Source: Lagopus muta (lineage: Eukaryota; Chordata; Aves; Galliformes; Phasianidae). Taken from it: DNA of 64,000 bases. The notes beneath the pieces were generated by a model. It was given only the letters and a program-made list of their open reading frames with translations, searched no databases and was not told where the DNA came from. The stretch lies in contig NC_064437.1 of the NCBI RefSeq assembly GCF_023343835.1, forward strand, positions 46,344,967-46,408,966, written 5' to 3'. A program made the translations under genes and the position numbers. Shown here one piece after another: positions 21,625-35,169 of the stretch (the first letter of the stretch is position 1; each line of letters begins with the position of its first letter).

Positions 21625-24600
21625 GTGAGCGAGCCGCGGCCCCGCGCCGCCCGGGAGGGGGGGGGGGGAGCCGGCCCGGCGGAGCGCGGGGGCGGCCGGC
21701 CGGACCTTCGGCGGGAGGCCGCGGTGGGCGAGGGACGGGTGGCCCTGGGCGGGGACCGCGCCCGCAGGTGGGGAACGGGGGCGCGGGGCGAGGAAAAGCG
21801 GGGCTGGCTTCGTTTCGCGGGTAGACGCTGCGCTGGGCGCCGCCGGGGGAAGGCGCCGCTCGGCTCGGGCGGCCGCTGCGGGGCCGGCCCTGCGTGGGGC
21901 TGAGCCGGGCGGGCGGCCTTATGTAGCCCGAGGCCTGTGCCGCGGCCCCGCGTGCGGCCCGACCGCGCCTGGCACCGACCCGCAGGGGCTGCTCGCCCGG
22001 GGCGTCGGGCCCTTCGAACTCTGCGGGATTCTCTGCCGTCTGCGCATTGATGCCGGGTCGTGATGCCGGGAAAGAAGAGCCGCAGCCTCTGCCATTGGCG
22101 GTCGGTTCTGATGGACGGACTCACCTTGATCCGTTTTTTTCCTGGGTGTCAGGGTTTTACTGGAAGTCTCTACAAGCCAAACGTTATGCTGCTGGGAGGA
22201 AAAGGTAAAACGTTGATGTGCAAATAGCTCTGTGTGACACTGAGGCTGTCTGGCGACCACAGTGCTGTGAAAAGCAGCTCACTGACCATGTCATCTTAGT
22301 ATTTCAAGGAGAGTAACCCTTTGCAACTGTAGCACTGTACTTGTTAGATTTAACCTTTCTGTTTGGATGATGCCATCAGCAATGAGCATTTCAGCTCTTT
22401 GGTTGCTTGGATGACAGGTAGCACCCAGAGGTCTGACATGGTGCTGCATTTGGCTGTGGCACTGTGAGCATGGCTTTGTGGCAGCAGACTGGGGCAGCTG
22501 GAAATCTGTGGCTGTGTACAAAGCAGTCTGGTTGCAAGGCTGACATTCCTAAGAGCACACAATCCAACTGATTTCAGAGGAGAGATCCTGATCATTTAGC
22601 TGAACGGTTTGTCTTGGGAAATGAAGAGAATGCTTTTCTCTTCAGCAGGTGCTAATTAAACCCTTGGAAGCCTGTAACATTTTGGAAATTTGCACATTTC
22701 CCAATTTGCTGGAAACCTTTGCTCATAGTGAGTTGCTACCCATTGGGGGTTGCTTAACCTGTTGATTTGTCTGAACACATAGTGAAAGTAGAAAATGATA
22801 GAACTGGTAAATTAGGGACCTGTGTTAATTAGGGCTGTTGGTGCTAAACTTATAGTGGTGTTTAGGCTTGCTGAGGTCTTATACCTCTACTGTAGTCTGT
22901 TGTAACAAATATAATTTCTTCAGGTGATGTGGAAGAGCCTGCTGATTTCCAAAGACTCTGTAACTCCGCTCTGTTAGGTGATGGCTGTGATTCTGGTTGC
23001 TAGAAGGGGTAGTTAGGGCTTGCTTCATTCTGGCAGGATCACAGCCTGAGGCTACAGTGTTTCTCTGAACCTGGCTGTGTGGGATAGAGGCGTGTTAAAG
23101 GTAAGTAGGCCTTGGTACCTTCATCTGGAAGAATCACAGCCAATTTAGCGTTTATACAGAGGCATTTTTCTCTTCTTTCTGTCAGCCTGCCTGCTCTATA
23201 CCTGCTGTGCTGAACTGTGGGGTTCTGGAGGGAGCCGGGCAGCTGTGCTGAGCTGTGTTCTTAGCATGAAGGGCAGATGGCTCCACCACCCCCTGCCCCA
23301 GTGAGGTGCTTGTGCAGCTTGAAATATTTCAACAGCAACCCCAGTGTAGCAGGATTGCAGGTTGTGTCAGGGCATAGCGGGTGCATCTGTGCAACAGAAA
23401 TACATTTGTTGAAAGCATGCTAAAATGTGACATCTCTGTTCACAAATAGACGTGCTACCTCTCACATACAGGGAGCGCTCCTCATATTCTTACGTATGAC
23501 ACAATGAACAAATTACAGGGATGGTGATGCTAGTTGAAAATAGGTGGGCCCTCTGCTTCTGTCAAGACAGCACTGTGTGCCAGGGGACAGAAAATATTAA
23601 TTTATTCTGATGAAAATGCATGGACTGGGTGTGCTTGTGAAACTGTTGAATGGTTAAATAATGTCCTGTACTTTCTAATTTTTAAATGCTGAAGAATCAT
23701 TGTAGAATTGAGAGCTTTTCAACAAAGTATCAAGTCTGTCACTGATAGATATTAATGAATTTATTTACTGGGATACGTTTCTAGGAATCTGCTTAAAGCA
23801 ATCATTTTTCACCAAAATTCAAAAGCACTATTGGTTGGAAAACCATATAAGGGGTTCTTGGATGCTGTCAGCTCCATTCCCAGAAGAAATCTGTTTGAGG
23901 CATCCAGGTTTTCTGCCTCTCATTGCTGAGGCATTTCTTTTATAACATCTCAGTTCCCTGAGAACAGCCACAGAACTTGGAAGAAAAATGCAGTGCTGTT
24001 ACCTGATGTCTCTGTGCAGTAGAGCATTGGGCTGTATTTTTCTCATGCTCTCCGTGCAGCACATCTTCTGAGGGAGAAAGATGAATTCAGGACTTAACGT
24101 TTGCTGGTATTTGTATTGCTTTATCTGTTGCTCTTATTTCAGCTTTTTCTTTCTCTGTTGGTGGAAAAGGGGAAAAGTAACAGAGACTATCAAAAATAAG
24201 ATGCTGTGGGAAATTAAATTATTTGTTATTAATACATGTTGGCAGAAGTAGGCAAGAGATACTCAAGAAAAAAACATTAGTTACTAATGGTATGATAATG
24301 TAATAATCAAATTATTAGTTTAATTACATACAAATAATTTACTGATTAATAAAGCTGGGGTAATAATTAGGATATGGCCTCCTTTATATTTTGACCTGTA
24401 TATTTGTCTACTAGTCAGAGATGCCCATGTCTAAAAAATACCTGACATGTTATCAGGTAGAATGTTCATATTGGACATATACATAACACAGTCGTGGCTT
24501 CAGATGCGCCGTGTGCCGTCTGGCTGCATTGGCCTTGCATTCCTTCCAAATAAGAATTATGAATCGGTGTCTGCATGTATTATAGTATATTAAAAGCTCA

Positions 24601-24704
24601 CATTTTTTTTTTTTTTTTTCCACTTCTTAGTTAAGTTGTGTCTAAGTAATTTGTACTTGCAGCTTCTCTTTTAAATGAATGGTTAGCTGCAGGGTTGAAA
24701 TGCA

Positions 24705-25000
24705 TAGATTCACTGGTGGCAGGTGAGAGGACAAGGGAAAATGGCCTCAAGTTGTGCCAAGGTATGCTTAGGTTGGATATCAGGAAACACTTCTTTAAGA
24801 AAGGGTTGTTAAGCACTGGAATAGGCTCCCCAGGGAGGTGGTTGAGTCACCATCCCTGGATGCGTTTAAAAACCATTGGGATGTGGTGCTCAGGGCCGTG
24901 ATTTAGCAGAGGGTTGTCAGAGTTAGGGTAGTATGGTTAGGTTGTGGTTGGACCTGATGATCTTTAAGATCTTTTCCAACCTCAGTGATTGTATGATTCT
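24705..25000 (+). mobile_element. CR1 LINE 3'-end fragment
   Basis: CR1 signatures in order: gaaacacttctttaagaaag, then ggctccccagggaggtggt, then ggacctgatgatctttaag, and the tail gattgtatgattct. The + orientation end is intact and the 5' part is missing. Confidence 0.88.
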
Positions 25001-26605
25001 GTTTGTGGCGTTTGGTTTCCCCAGGCCATCGGATGGCCGGGCTTCTGCTGCTGCATATGACAGAGATGAGAAAAGGTACCTGTCTTCTTGATTTGATGCT
25101 TTCTGAGATGCCCTCTTTGTCTCTGAAGAACACTTAGTGTGTTGTGCTGTCTTGTGGAAGATAGCATTCGAACTGCTGTTTGTATTTAATGATTCTGTCT
25201 GGTTCTTCTGATTTTACTTTATTTTTGCAATGAGTGACTGCCTTTGGTCAACATCTGTGAAGATGATGTCTGCTTTCCTGGTGATGGGAGACTTCAGGAT
25301 ACCTTTATTTTGAATAAAAGCTATGATGAAGTGTGATAGGTAGATGGTCATTTTTAGCTATTAAATGATGTTTATTGAAGCAACTCAACTACTCCACAAA
25401 TCCCAACGAGAAGTAGCTCATGGTTTAGCCTAGAGCGGGATCCTAACTTAAGATACTAATAGCTATTTTTTGGCAGTGATGTCCATGTGTGAGAAAAAGA
25501 ATTGTAACATTTGACTTCAAAATAGGGAGTCTGATGTAAATTAAAAAGGAACAAAACACACAGATGAAAGGATAGGTGTATACAGGCAGCTGGACAACCG
25601 TTTTGAAAATACAGTTAGACCCTTAGAATGCCTTTATGCTGCTGCCTAGCCTGATTCAAAACTGACTGAGGAGAGGAGGAGGCTATTAAAGAGAATATTA
25701 AAACTTTGGGGGGAAAAAAATCATAGTTATGATGTGGGAGAGAAAGTGGAATGGAACAGAATTCTGATGAGTTAATGTTTGAAAAGCCGTATGTGTTCTT
25801 TCTCATGTTTCGAGGGAGTAATGAGAATGCATGAACTGTAAACAACAAGAACGAGCAGCAAACAAAGAAACCCACGTCTGCCTTAGTTTCACCCTTAGTA
25901 GGGTGAGGCTTGGGATGATAAGGCCAGAGCAGAAATCTGGCAACTACTTTCATCCATGTTTGTGATGGAAGAGCCAAAGAACTCCTTCCCAGGTGTCAAT
26001 TTTTTATTTTCTTTTTTTTTCTGAATGGGACTGAAGAAGTCTCACAGAAATGTAAATGGTTTCAGAACATACCAACAGTATGAATTTTAAAGAGTGTATA
26101 TCCTGGGACCAGAAGATATTTTTCTAGTGGTATTCTTTTTCTAATGGAATTTTTTTTTTCTTTGGGGTTTTCAGGTGCAAAATTGCTGATCTATTTTCTG
26201 TAGCCTGTGGCATAACTCATCTTCTAAGTCTGAGAAGTGGAGCACAGCAGCGTTTTTACCAAGCTCCAGATTGAACTGAAGAGCTGTAGATCAGTGAGTT
26301 TAATTTAAGCAGACTCACAGCACTTGTGAAAGAGTAGACTGACTCAGTCCTTGGAGAAATATGGTATTAAATAGGAATCAGTCCAGTTTTCATAGAAGGA
26401 AATCCAGAGGAATTTTTGGCATTTATTTGGAGGAGCCAGTAATGTGATTGATCCAGGCAAAGCCATTGATCATGCTCCCTCATCGGAGTCTTTAAAGTAA
26501 ACAAAGGAGGAAATGTCCTCTTTGGGATCAAAATTAGTTAGGAAAGAAAATACATTGCTGGGTAATAAACTTCTATACTTGAAGGAGATTAACATCTGTC
26601 TATAT

Positions 26606-26820
26606 ATCACAGAATCACAGGGTTGGAAGGGACCTCAAGGATCACGAATCTCCAACCCCCTGCCACATGCAGGGCCACCAACCTCCATGTTTAATGCTAA
26701 ACCAGGCTGCCCAGGGCCCCATCCAACCTGGCCTTGAACACCTCCAAGGACGAGGCATCCACAACCTCTCTGGGCAGCCTGTTCCAGAACCTCACCACTC
26801 TCTGGGTAAAGAATTTCCCC
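26606..26820 (-). mobile_element. CR1 LINE 3'-end fragment
   Basis: agaatcacagggttggaagg followed by cccatccaacctggccttga and the ggcagcctgttccag block is the antisense CR1 terminal region. It is better preserved than most copies here, so it may be younger. Confidence 0.92.
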
Positions 26821-28597
26821 GATATATTTAATATATATATTCTTAAATTATTTAGAAAGCAGAATGAATAGCAAAGTAATAGTGCTCACTTATGGTAGTG
26901 AACTTCCAGAGCTGTTTCAGAAGGCCTCCGTTAGACTGAGCGGGTGGTTTGCCAAGCTGCAGGAGACACAGCTGTGACAAAGGCCGAGTAGTAGAGACTA
27001 CAGGGGAGGAACATCCTTTGCTGTGGTGAGATCTGGAAATAAACATTAGGTCTGTATGGGTGGTATCTGAAAATACTAGTTTGGTGACAGTTGGACAGAC
27101 TGATGGGAATTTAGGGATCGTTAGAGGATCAGTTTAGGACAAAGAGAAAGAGAGAGCAGCAGCATCCATTTCCTATGTCTTGTGTTAAATGTTCATCTGG
27201 AATGGCAGCATGTAATTTTTGGTCCCCCATCCTGGTTTTCTTCTTTATCTAGAGATACGTTCAGCAGCACAGAGTGATTTTGTGTGAGGTAGAATGGAAA
27301 ATTATGAATCTGTAACTTGGAGAAGGGGTATATGAGCAAGGGGGATTGTTGGGTGCTGCTTACATCAGTTCTCACTAGAAAAGATTAGCAGGAAATAACT
27401 GCATTTTCTGTTTTCCAGTGAAAAGGAGAACAGCAGTACTGAACAACATTTTCCTGAAATGAGTATGAGGGAAGGTGGAATACTTTTTCCCATAATTTAT
27501 GATTTAAATTGTGGAATTCATAGCAATTACATGCAGTAATGAAACTTACTTTGCTAGAGGAAATCCTTAAGCCACCCTGTTTGGAACATGAAGCACAGTG
27601 AGGGAAAGTCCTGTGTATCAGGAGAAGAAGCATGTTTAAACATTAAATAATCTCCTATTGTAATGCAGTGTAGTCATTTTTAAAGGTGGTCCTCTAGTGG
27701 TTTTCAGACAAGTAATACTTCTTTCTGAGAAAAATTTTCAAAAGCGTTCACCAAATTAATGGAAAAAAAGCTCAGCATAGAAGGTGAATGCAGCATGGCA
27801 TGTTAGGCATAACCGTGGTTTCATCTGAGATTCATAATGTTATGGAGTTTTTAAGACTGCAAGAGATGAAAGAAAGAGTGCCTGCAGTCCTTTCGCTAAG
27901 CTTCGAGGTCGACAGGGTCATCTGTCTTAGCTTTAAGAACACTTGACACTGTAGCAAGAGACATGCCTTTAAAGAAACTTGAATAAAGGGATAATTTTCG
28001 TGGCATTTCAGAGTAATGCTATAATCCACAAGGAACTGACTTCACAGAATGTGTACTGTATTGTTTGGGATGAGTGGGATAACTTGTATCTTTTGACAGC
28101 TATTGATACTAGCTTTCTGATTCAAGAAGATGCTGTCATGTGTTAGTGTTTGAGTAATACTGTCAAGGTTGCAGGTCTGTAGCCCCACCATCTGTGATGT
28201 CTTCGTGCTATTTCTTCATCGCGTGATGTCCTACCAAGTGAAAGAGGACAATTGGATGTATTTTGTCCTTATAGTAGTAGTCGTGGATGTTCTTCTTGGT
28301 TCATATAGATATTAGTATATAGAGGTGGAAACTCCAGGGACAGACCAGAAGATAAACTAGGAATTGGGGTTTGTTGTTTTTTCTGAATGCTGGTTCATAG
28401 TTAGCGATGCATTCATAGAACCTAAGCCCCCAGAAGCCCACAGAACACAGCCAAACAGCAAACACAGACAACAATGCTGGCGAAGTGAATAATGCTGGCT
28501 TTTCTTCACAGAGCGCCATAGTTGTATTCACTTATGAGTTGTATGCCTTTATGAGCCAGCAGTGAGTGTGCACTTGCAGCTCAGAAGGCCAGCAGTA

Positions 28598-28862
28598 TCT
28601 GGGCTGCTTCAAAGGAGAGTTGACCAGCAGGGCGAGGGAAATGACTGTTCCCCTCTGTTGTGCCCTGATGGGGCCCCGCCTGTAGTGCTGCATCTGAGCC
28701 TGTAGCCCCCAGCACATGAAGGACGTGGAGCTGTTCTAGTGTGTACAGAGGAAAGCCATGAAAATGATCAGAAGGTTGGAGCACCTCTTAAGTGAAGAGA
28801 TGCATGGCAAGGGCTTGAAACTACGTGGTCTTCAGTGTCCCATCCAGCTGAAACCATTCTGA
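28598..28862 (+). mobile_element. CR1 LINE fragment with internal deletion
   Basis: Contains the CR1 blocks gttgaccagcagggcgaggg, atgaaggacgtggagctgtt and aaaatgatcagaaggttgga. It then jumps to a degraded 3' tail (cagctgaaaccattctga), which shows that the middle of the UTR is missing. Confidence 0.78.
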
Positions 28863-31800
28863 CATTTTACCAGTTTGTGGGAGACGCAACGTTTGTTTCA
28901 CGTGTATCCACCACCAGTGCATCATATTATTCCCTCGTATTAAACTGGGAGATGTGACACAAACCCAATGTCTGTGTTTAGTAACCTTGGCAATGTGAAC
29001 TGAGGCTTTATCTGTGAAACCGAAAACACCTTTAAAATGGAAAGTGGGGAGTTGGGTGTGCTTATAAAGCCAAAGCCCAGTTTATAGAACGTGACGTGGA
29101 GTCCTCAGTATAGAGGAAAAAGGGCTCATTTTTCTTTCAAAGTCAGACACAAAAAAAAGAATTATTTAAGTTTGGAGATTTTAGGAGCAGTTCCATAGTT
29201 GCTTGTGAGAGTACGTTGTTGAGCCCTTGTACTTTTTCCTACCATTTGTCTAGGAGCTTTGATCTCATCTTGTTTCATTAACCTTCTCCAACAGGGTGCC
29301 TCTGATACAAGCCAGGTTTAACCACAGTTAGTAAAATGGGCATATATACCAGTGTGGTTTAAATTTACAGCATCTACATGTTAGACTTTATTAGCAGCTA
29401 CTGTTGTAGTCAGTTACTAGGCAATGTGAGATCTGCTTTGGGTCTGGAAGTAGCATGTTTGTGTTAGTTGCCATACTGCACCTCTCTGCAGGGATTATTG
29501 CATTGAGTGAAGTGCCACACTAATGTAGGTTTTCTGCTTCTGAACCTCTTCACAGCGTGCTGCAAATTTATCCATTTGGATTGATGACGAGTTTTGGATC
29601 TCTATAGCACGCTTTTTTGTAACGTGTAAATGAATGAATCCAGAGATTTGTAAAAGTCCATCTATAGAATTAGGTTTAGAAGTGGGATGGGTTTTTTGTT
29701 TGATTTTTTTTTTCATTTGTGATCTCTATTTTAAGTAGCACTACGATATAAAGCTCCATTTTCTTTTCTTCTCTGCAAATGAACGCTAATAGGAATAAAA
29801 AAAATCATCGCCTGTTGCTGACAAAACCAAGTTACTCCTTGTTTCTTTCCCTGACTTTAATGTTTAAAGCTTTGAATCAGTGCTCTTAAAACTGTACCAC
29901 CCGTACATATTTTAAAAGTGAAATTGATTACATTTTACCAGTAAGCAACAGTTTGAGTTTAGAAAATCCTGTATGTTGTTGTAAGTCATGGTGTGTTGTC
30001 TTTGTTACTAACATCTCTACTTTTACCGATGGGATGTAGTCTGTTATTTTGTAGCACAGTGTGTACTGCTTTAGCAATTCATCTCGGTGCTTATCTGTTG
30101 CTTAGCTTTGCAGGGAGTGGAAGGGAATCCTTTAATGACCAACACCATGTTATTTCCTTAGGGTAATTACTGTTAATTACTGTTCTGCTGCAGTCCCAAG
30201 AGCACAGGTTCTGCACAAAGACTTTGAAACACACAGATTGTATTTCTGTCTTGGAACACATCATGCTGCAATTCTTTTTCCTTAGGCTATGACATTCCAT
30301 TACTACTTCATCAAAGGTTTAATTAAACCCATTAGTTTGCAGAAATGGTCTGCATGCTTCAAAAATGGTCATCCTTAACCTACTAAAATGTTATTTTAGT
30401 ATTTTTTTCAAAGGTATAAGCTCTAATGTAGTGTTAACTGTTGAGACAAAAGGTCTGAAGTGGAAAGAATCAATTTTTATAAGAAGTATTGCTGATTTAT
30501 TCCAGGTGAGTGATGCAGGTTAAATCACTAGCTGTGTTTTATTCTTCCTTCTCTGAAGATTATTCTAAAAGATATTCTTCTTGGGCAGTACATATATTGT
30601 TAAAAAAAAGATTTGTGTTAAACTCCAGGGAAATAATTTTAAGGCTTCTGATACTAACATTCATGATTTTGGGATATTAAAGGCAAGCCTTGGATATTCA
30701 GTTTTTCATTTAAGTATAATTTCTGTACAGATATTGATTAAAATAATTTAGTGCAATTCTTCCCAGGCGTTGGACAGAAGGTCAGACGGAAGAGGTCTTT
30801 ATATTCTCACAGAAAATGCAGCTTTCTAGATGAACTCAATAGTTGGTTGAAATAGATTTTTATTTTTTTTTTAAGAATCTAATCTAAAAAATATTACCTG
30901 GAACTTTGTTAAGAAAGCAAAATTCTCCCTGCCACATGCTTAGAACCCTTGAAGTACTTCCAAATGTCACAAAGAAGAGGTCAGCACCATCTTTCTGAAT
31001 TGTGAGGCCATTGGCTGTCACAGTGCATCAGTAATGATTTGTGCGAGAGTGAAACTGGGTACCTCAACATCCAGTTCTCTGCCATGTCCTGCATCTATTC
31101 AGAAAATCTCCAGAAAGTAAAAAGGTTTGTCTTTCACCAAAGTAGGTCATTTTCCAGGAGTAATTCTAGAGCTAATGAAGCACAGTTTCTACAAAACTGC
31201 GTCTTGGTGTTGATTACTGTGGTTCTGTGAAGGCATGATTTTCATGCTTTTGCAACAGTTAGTGTAGGTGAAATCTACCAGGTGAATTGTCTGATATCGC
31301 ATAAAAGGATGAGCTCAACTTGGCAGTACTGAAGGCATTCATGGTCCCTTCTCCTCAAAGGAACCACCTGCTTTTGTAAGCTTACATGAACTTGATACCT
31401 GCAAACAGACGTGTCTTCCCTGTTTAGTAACTGACTTTCTCACCTACCAGCTCACTTTGTGTGCATTCGTTCGTGGATATTCACAGCGTGTATGTTCGTG
31501 TAGCTGCACCAACTGCATTTGACATGGACCTAAATTCAGAAGCATAAGTTCTTCATCGAGCTTAGCATCTGTGCCTTGTGACCTTCATCAAGTTCGTTTC
31601 TCATGTTTTTTGCTCCTCGGTTTCTTCATGTGAACCTTCAGAAGTATCACTTATTAATTCTAGATGGTGCAATACAGCAATTGGGTCATATTAGTACCAC
31701 AGCACTTATGCCAAAATTCAGTCATCAAAACCATATCTGGAAAAATATTTCAAGAGAAATAGACCTACTTTATTAGATAATATTTGATTAATCTGAAGTT

Positions 31801-32869
31801 TATGTTATGTAGAGCTGGTTTGTTCTTTGTGGCACAAATAGTGTGTAAAAAGGAGAGGGGATTGTCTAGAAAGTTATTATGGAGATTAATATGAATTACC
31901 AAATAAAGCAAAAATAACATTTAGAGAATATGGAGGATGGAAAGTCAAGCTCAGAAACAGCAAATGCAAGAGTTTGAAGTGGTGTTGGTCATGGTAAAAT
32001 GCTTCCAGAGGTGAATTAAATTTATCTTGTTGGAATGATGGGTTTCTCTTTTCAGAGGCAGATTCAGGTTTTTAAATAGTTGTTGTACATGCAATAGAAG
32101 TGGATGCCTTTTGATTTCTTAGATTTGGATCACAAAGCATTTTAACACTTCCAAGTGGAACGTGACTACTAGAGGGGACTGCAAGGAAAGCTATTCTGTT
32201 TACTTAGTAAAGCATTTATGTCCAAAACTGAAATGCCAGATTTGTTCTATGCTGTGTAACGTCAAAGCAAGATTTTCAGCATCTTTTTACTTATGAACGT
32301 TATTAGAGGAAAAAAAACAGGCAATTCTGCAGTTTATTTTCTAATATAATTGCATTTCAGTCAAAATGTGTCAGTTGTTTTACCGATAGATTTTTATTAA
32401 GGCACAGAACAGAAGGTAGCAGTATATTGCTAGCAGTCCAGAAGTCAACTTCAGTGAAGCCAGACAATGTTTTAGTATTTCAGCTTAGATTTTAAAATGT
32501 AAAGTTTTGCTTTGAAAACTAAGGAAAGAGAATGCAAACTGACAAACTGCAAGTGTGTTCGTGCAGTTGGATCTCCATTCAGTAGAAATGTTTCTTCCTA
32601 TTTTAATTTTTTTTAAATCACATTTGAAATAATATTTAAATGGGAGGAATTGAACAGTGTTGCTCCTTTTGTTTCATTCTTTGAATGCATATATGCACAT
32701 ATATATATTACATATCTTTTAGATTAGTTTTATCACCTGTAATCCTGCATAAGCTAGATGATATTTGGGTGCACTGCTTAGTGGGAATTTTGATATATTT
32801 TCCTCTCTCGTGATCCCCACATGCGTTTTGCATGTGCAGGAATGAACTGCTGCTGTCAGACAAGTTCAC

Positions 32870-33468
32870 TGAGCCAGCAGCGTGCCCTGGCAGCCATAGG
32901 GCCCCGCACCTCGGGGTGCACCAGGCCCAGCACTGCCACCGGGCGAGGGGAGGGGTGTCCTGCTGTGCTGTGCGGCCTCAGCTCCAGCACTGCTGCGGGT
33001 CTGCGCCACTGCGTGAGAAGGACAGAAAGCTGTTAGGGAGCATCCAAAGCATGGCTACGAAGATGGCGGAGCATCTGGAGGGTGAGGTGTGTGAGGAGCG
33101 GCTGAGGTCCCTGTGTTGGCTCAGGTCAGAGCAGAGGAGTTGAGGGCAGCCCTCATGGCGGCTGCAGCTCCTCTGGGAGCAGAGGGCAGCGCTGAGGTCT
33201 GCTGTGTGTGACAGCGACAGGGCTGAGGGAACGGCATGGAGCTGCGTCAGGGGAGGGCGGCTGGGGGTTACAGAAAAGGTCTGCACCAGAGGGCGGTGGG
33301 CATGGAACAGGCTGCACAGGGCAGCAAGCACAGCCCGAGTGCTGGAGTTCAAGACAGTGCTCTCAGACATCAGGTTTGGATGTTTGGTGGTGATGTGTGG
33401 AGCCAGGAGTTGGACTCAGTGATCCCTGCGGGTCCCTTCTAACTCAGGATATTCTACACTCCTATGTA
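32870..33468 (+). mobile_element. CR1 LINE 3' fragment, about 0.6 kb
   Basis: GC-rich relative to the intron around it. It shows the CR1 order: agcatctggagggtgaggtg, then the gcagctcctctgggagcagagggcagcgc block region, ggaacaggctgcacagggca, and the end gggtcccttctaactcagga with a tail at 33461-33466. Overlapping open frames here are remnants of the element. Confidence 0.85.
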
Positions 33469-34968
33469 GGCTGCAGTCAAATCACAGTCTTGGCAGCTGC
33501 TAAGCCTGGTTGGGTTCCCAATTCAGACCTCTCATGTGCTTTGCTTCTTTGAGATATGGATCACATGGGATCTCTTTTGATCCACAAAACAGGATCCGGA
33601 TTTCAGATACTTATAGACATTTCTAGAGTTGTGTCAGGTATGTGGACAGCCTCAATTCACAGTTAAATCTTTTGGAGACAGTACAACAGGGGAATAAGGA
33701 AAACAGGCTTGATGAAGGGTTTTCATCTATTCATGATGGCTATGCCACAGGCTCCCAGAATTGCAGATTTTTTTCTGAGAGTATGAAGTTGTTCTGCTGC
33801 TTAATCAGCAGTCTGACAGAACTTCAAACTGTCGGACTCCGTCCTGCTGCCTTTCTCCTGTACAGAGGCTGAGGGAGAGTTGTTTCCCCTTGTCCATTAA
33901 TGCTGCCATAGATCTGTGTCACAGTCCCCCTTAGTTTTCAAAATGTTAGGCTGAAGGATTCTAGCTTACCTTTGTTAATCCTGTAGCAGAAAACATTGGA
34001 ATTTTGTTGTTGTTGTTTAATTATTTTTTTTCAATTATTATTTTCCCTTAATAACATGAGTGAACCCAAATTGCCTGCTGCATTTATCAGTGGCATAATG
34101 GTCGTACTTAGTTTTCTATTCCCTGGCTAGTAATTCTTAATTGGGTATTTTTCTAGAGCAGTAGGGAAGACCTTGATAATGAATAGTAGTAGTAAGTTTA
34201 TAATTTGTGATTTTTATATGTAAAGTTAGAATTTATTTCCTTCATTAATTCACATTTATTAATATTTCATGTGTTTTCTTGCTGAGCCATTCGGTATTTC
34301 TACTGGAGCTCATTATAACCTGCACAGTTCTTCATTATTCAGAATACTTGTTGTCTCTTGAAAACTGCACCCCTCTATGAGTGACCTCCTTTTCACTGTA
34401 ATTTATGAATATGTTAAATAGCACAGATCCTAGGGGGGTGATCTTGTGACCTTCCTTTCCGCATGCTGGCCGTCACCTCCTTTTTCTTACAAACCTTTAA
34501 AAAGTTTTCTATCCTTTTGTTACTACCTTTGTGGGGTTTTTTGTTGTTGTTTTGAAGAGTTTTTGATGATGGCCATATTTTAAAGTGCCTTTTGCAAGTC
34601 TGAGTGGATATTAAATGGATCTCCTGCATCCCAAATACTTTTTCCTTCGGAGAATGCTAGTGTATTTGAGAAATATCATGTTCCTGAACAAAGGCAATTT
34701 TGACTCTCTAAAATGTTGTATGTTCTGCTGTGCCTTTCAGTAATTTTGTAGTTTCTATTCAGATGTATAGGTGTTAATTCTTTTAATACATATGCAGAAA
34801 GCACTATTCTATCCCATTTTTTGTTGGTGTCATTGAGTTTGTTGACTGGAAGGTAAATTTGCTTTGGTTAACAGCTGTTCCATGATAGATGCAGTTCTGT
34901 TTCTTCCCGTTGGGATATATATTCAGAATAGCATTGTTGCGACTAATGTTTCTTCTTTTAAATTTTAG

Positions 34969-35169
34969 CTGTCCCTTTTCCACCAACGCATCGTTTGACA
35001 TCTGAAGAAGTGTTTGACACAGATGGAAAACCCAGGGTTGACATTTTGAAGAACCACTTGATAAAGGAAGGTCGAGTGGATGAAGAAATTGCACTTAGAA
35101 TCATCAATGAGGGTGCTGCAATATTACGGAGAGAAAAAACTATGATAGAAGTTGAAGCACCAATTACAG
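34969..35169 (+). CDS. PPP3CB: PPP3CB exon 2
   Basis: 201 nt between taaattttag and gtaatg. Encodes [20 protein letters not shown], then [20 protein letters not shown], and ends at VEAPIT (residues 24-90). This is the N-terminal lead-in to the phosphatase fold. The [15 protein letters not shown] segment is characteristic of CnA-beta rather than CnA-alpha, which has ILRQEKNLLDIDAP. Confidence 0.96.

Larger units (their letters stand above)
20880..22050 (+). promoter_or_regulatory. PPP3CB: CpG island promoter of PPP3CB
   Basis: About 1.15 kb of very GC-rich DNA dense in CG dinucleotides, surrounded by AT-rich sequence. It has GC-box-like CCCCGCCC runs, no evident TATA box and YY1-like sites, as expected for a housekeeping promoter with dispersed starts. 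It contains exon 1 (ATG at 21555). Long open frames on both strands across the island result from the scarcity of AT-rich stop codons. Human PPP3CB has a head-to-head antisense RNA (PPP3CB-AS1), so divergent transcription is possible but is not shown here. Confidence 0.85.
21625..34968 (+). other. PPP3CB: PPP3CB intron 1
   Basis: 13.3-kb phase-1 intron. It contains four CR1 fragments (listed separately), the 3' shore of the CpG island up to about 22.05 kb and a T tract near 24605-24620. No other exon or RNA gene is recognised. Confidence 0.85.

Noticed and set aside
20840..22124. Several long open frames on both strands (up to 316 codons) in the CpG island
   Set aside because: They overlap one another in many frames and are Ala/Arg/Pro/Gly-only. 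This is the expected effect of high GC with few stops, and only the 21555 frame joins the calcineurin exons.
32821..33442. Cluster of overlapping open frames on both strands
   Set aside because: They lie within a CR1 3' fragment that is GC-rich, not a gene.
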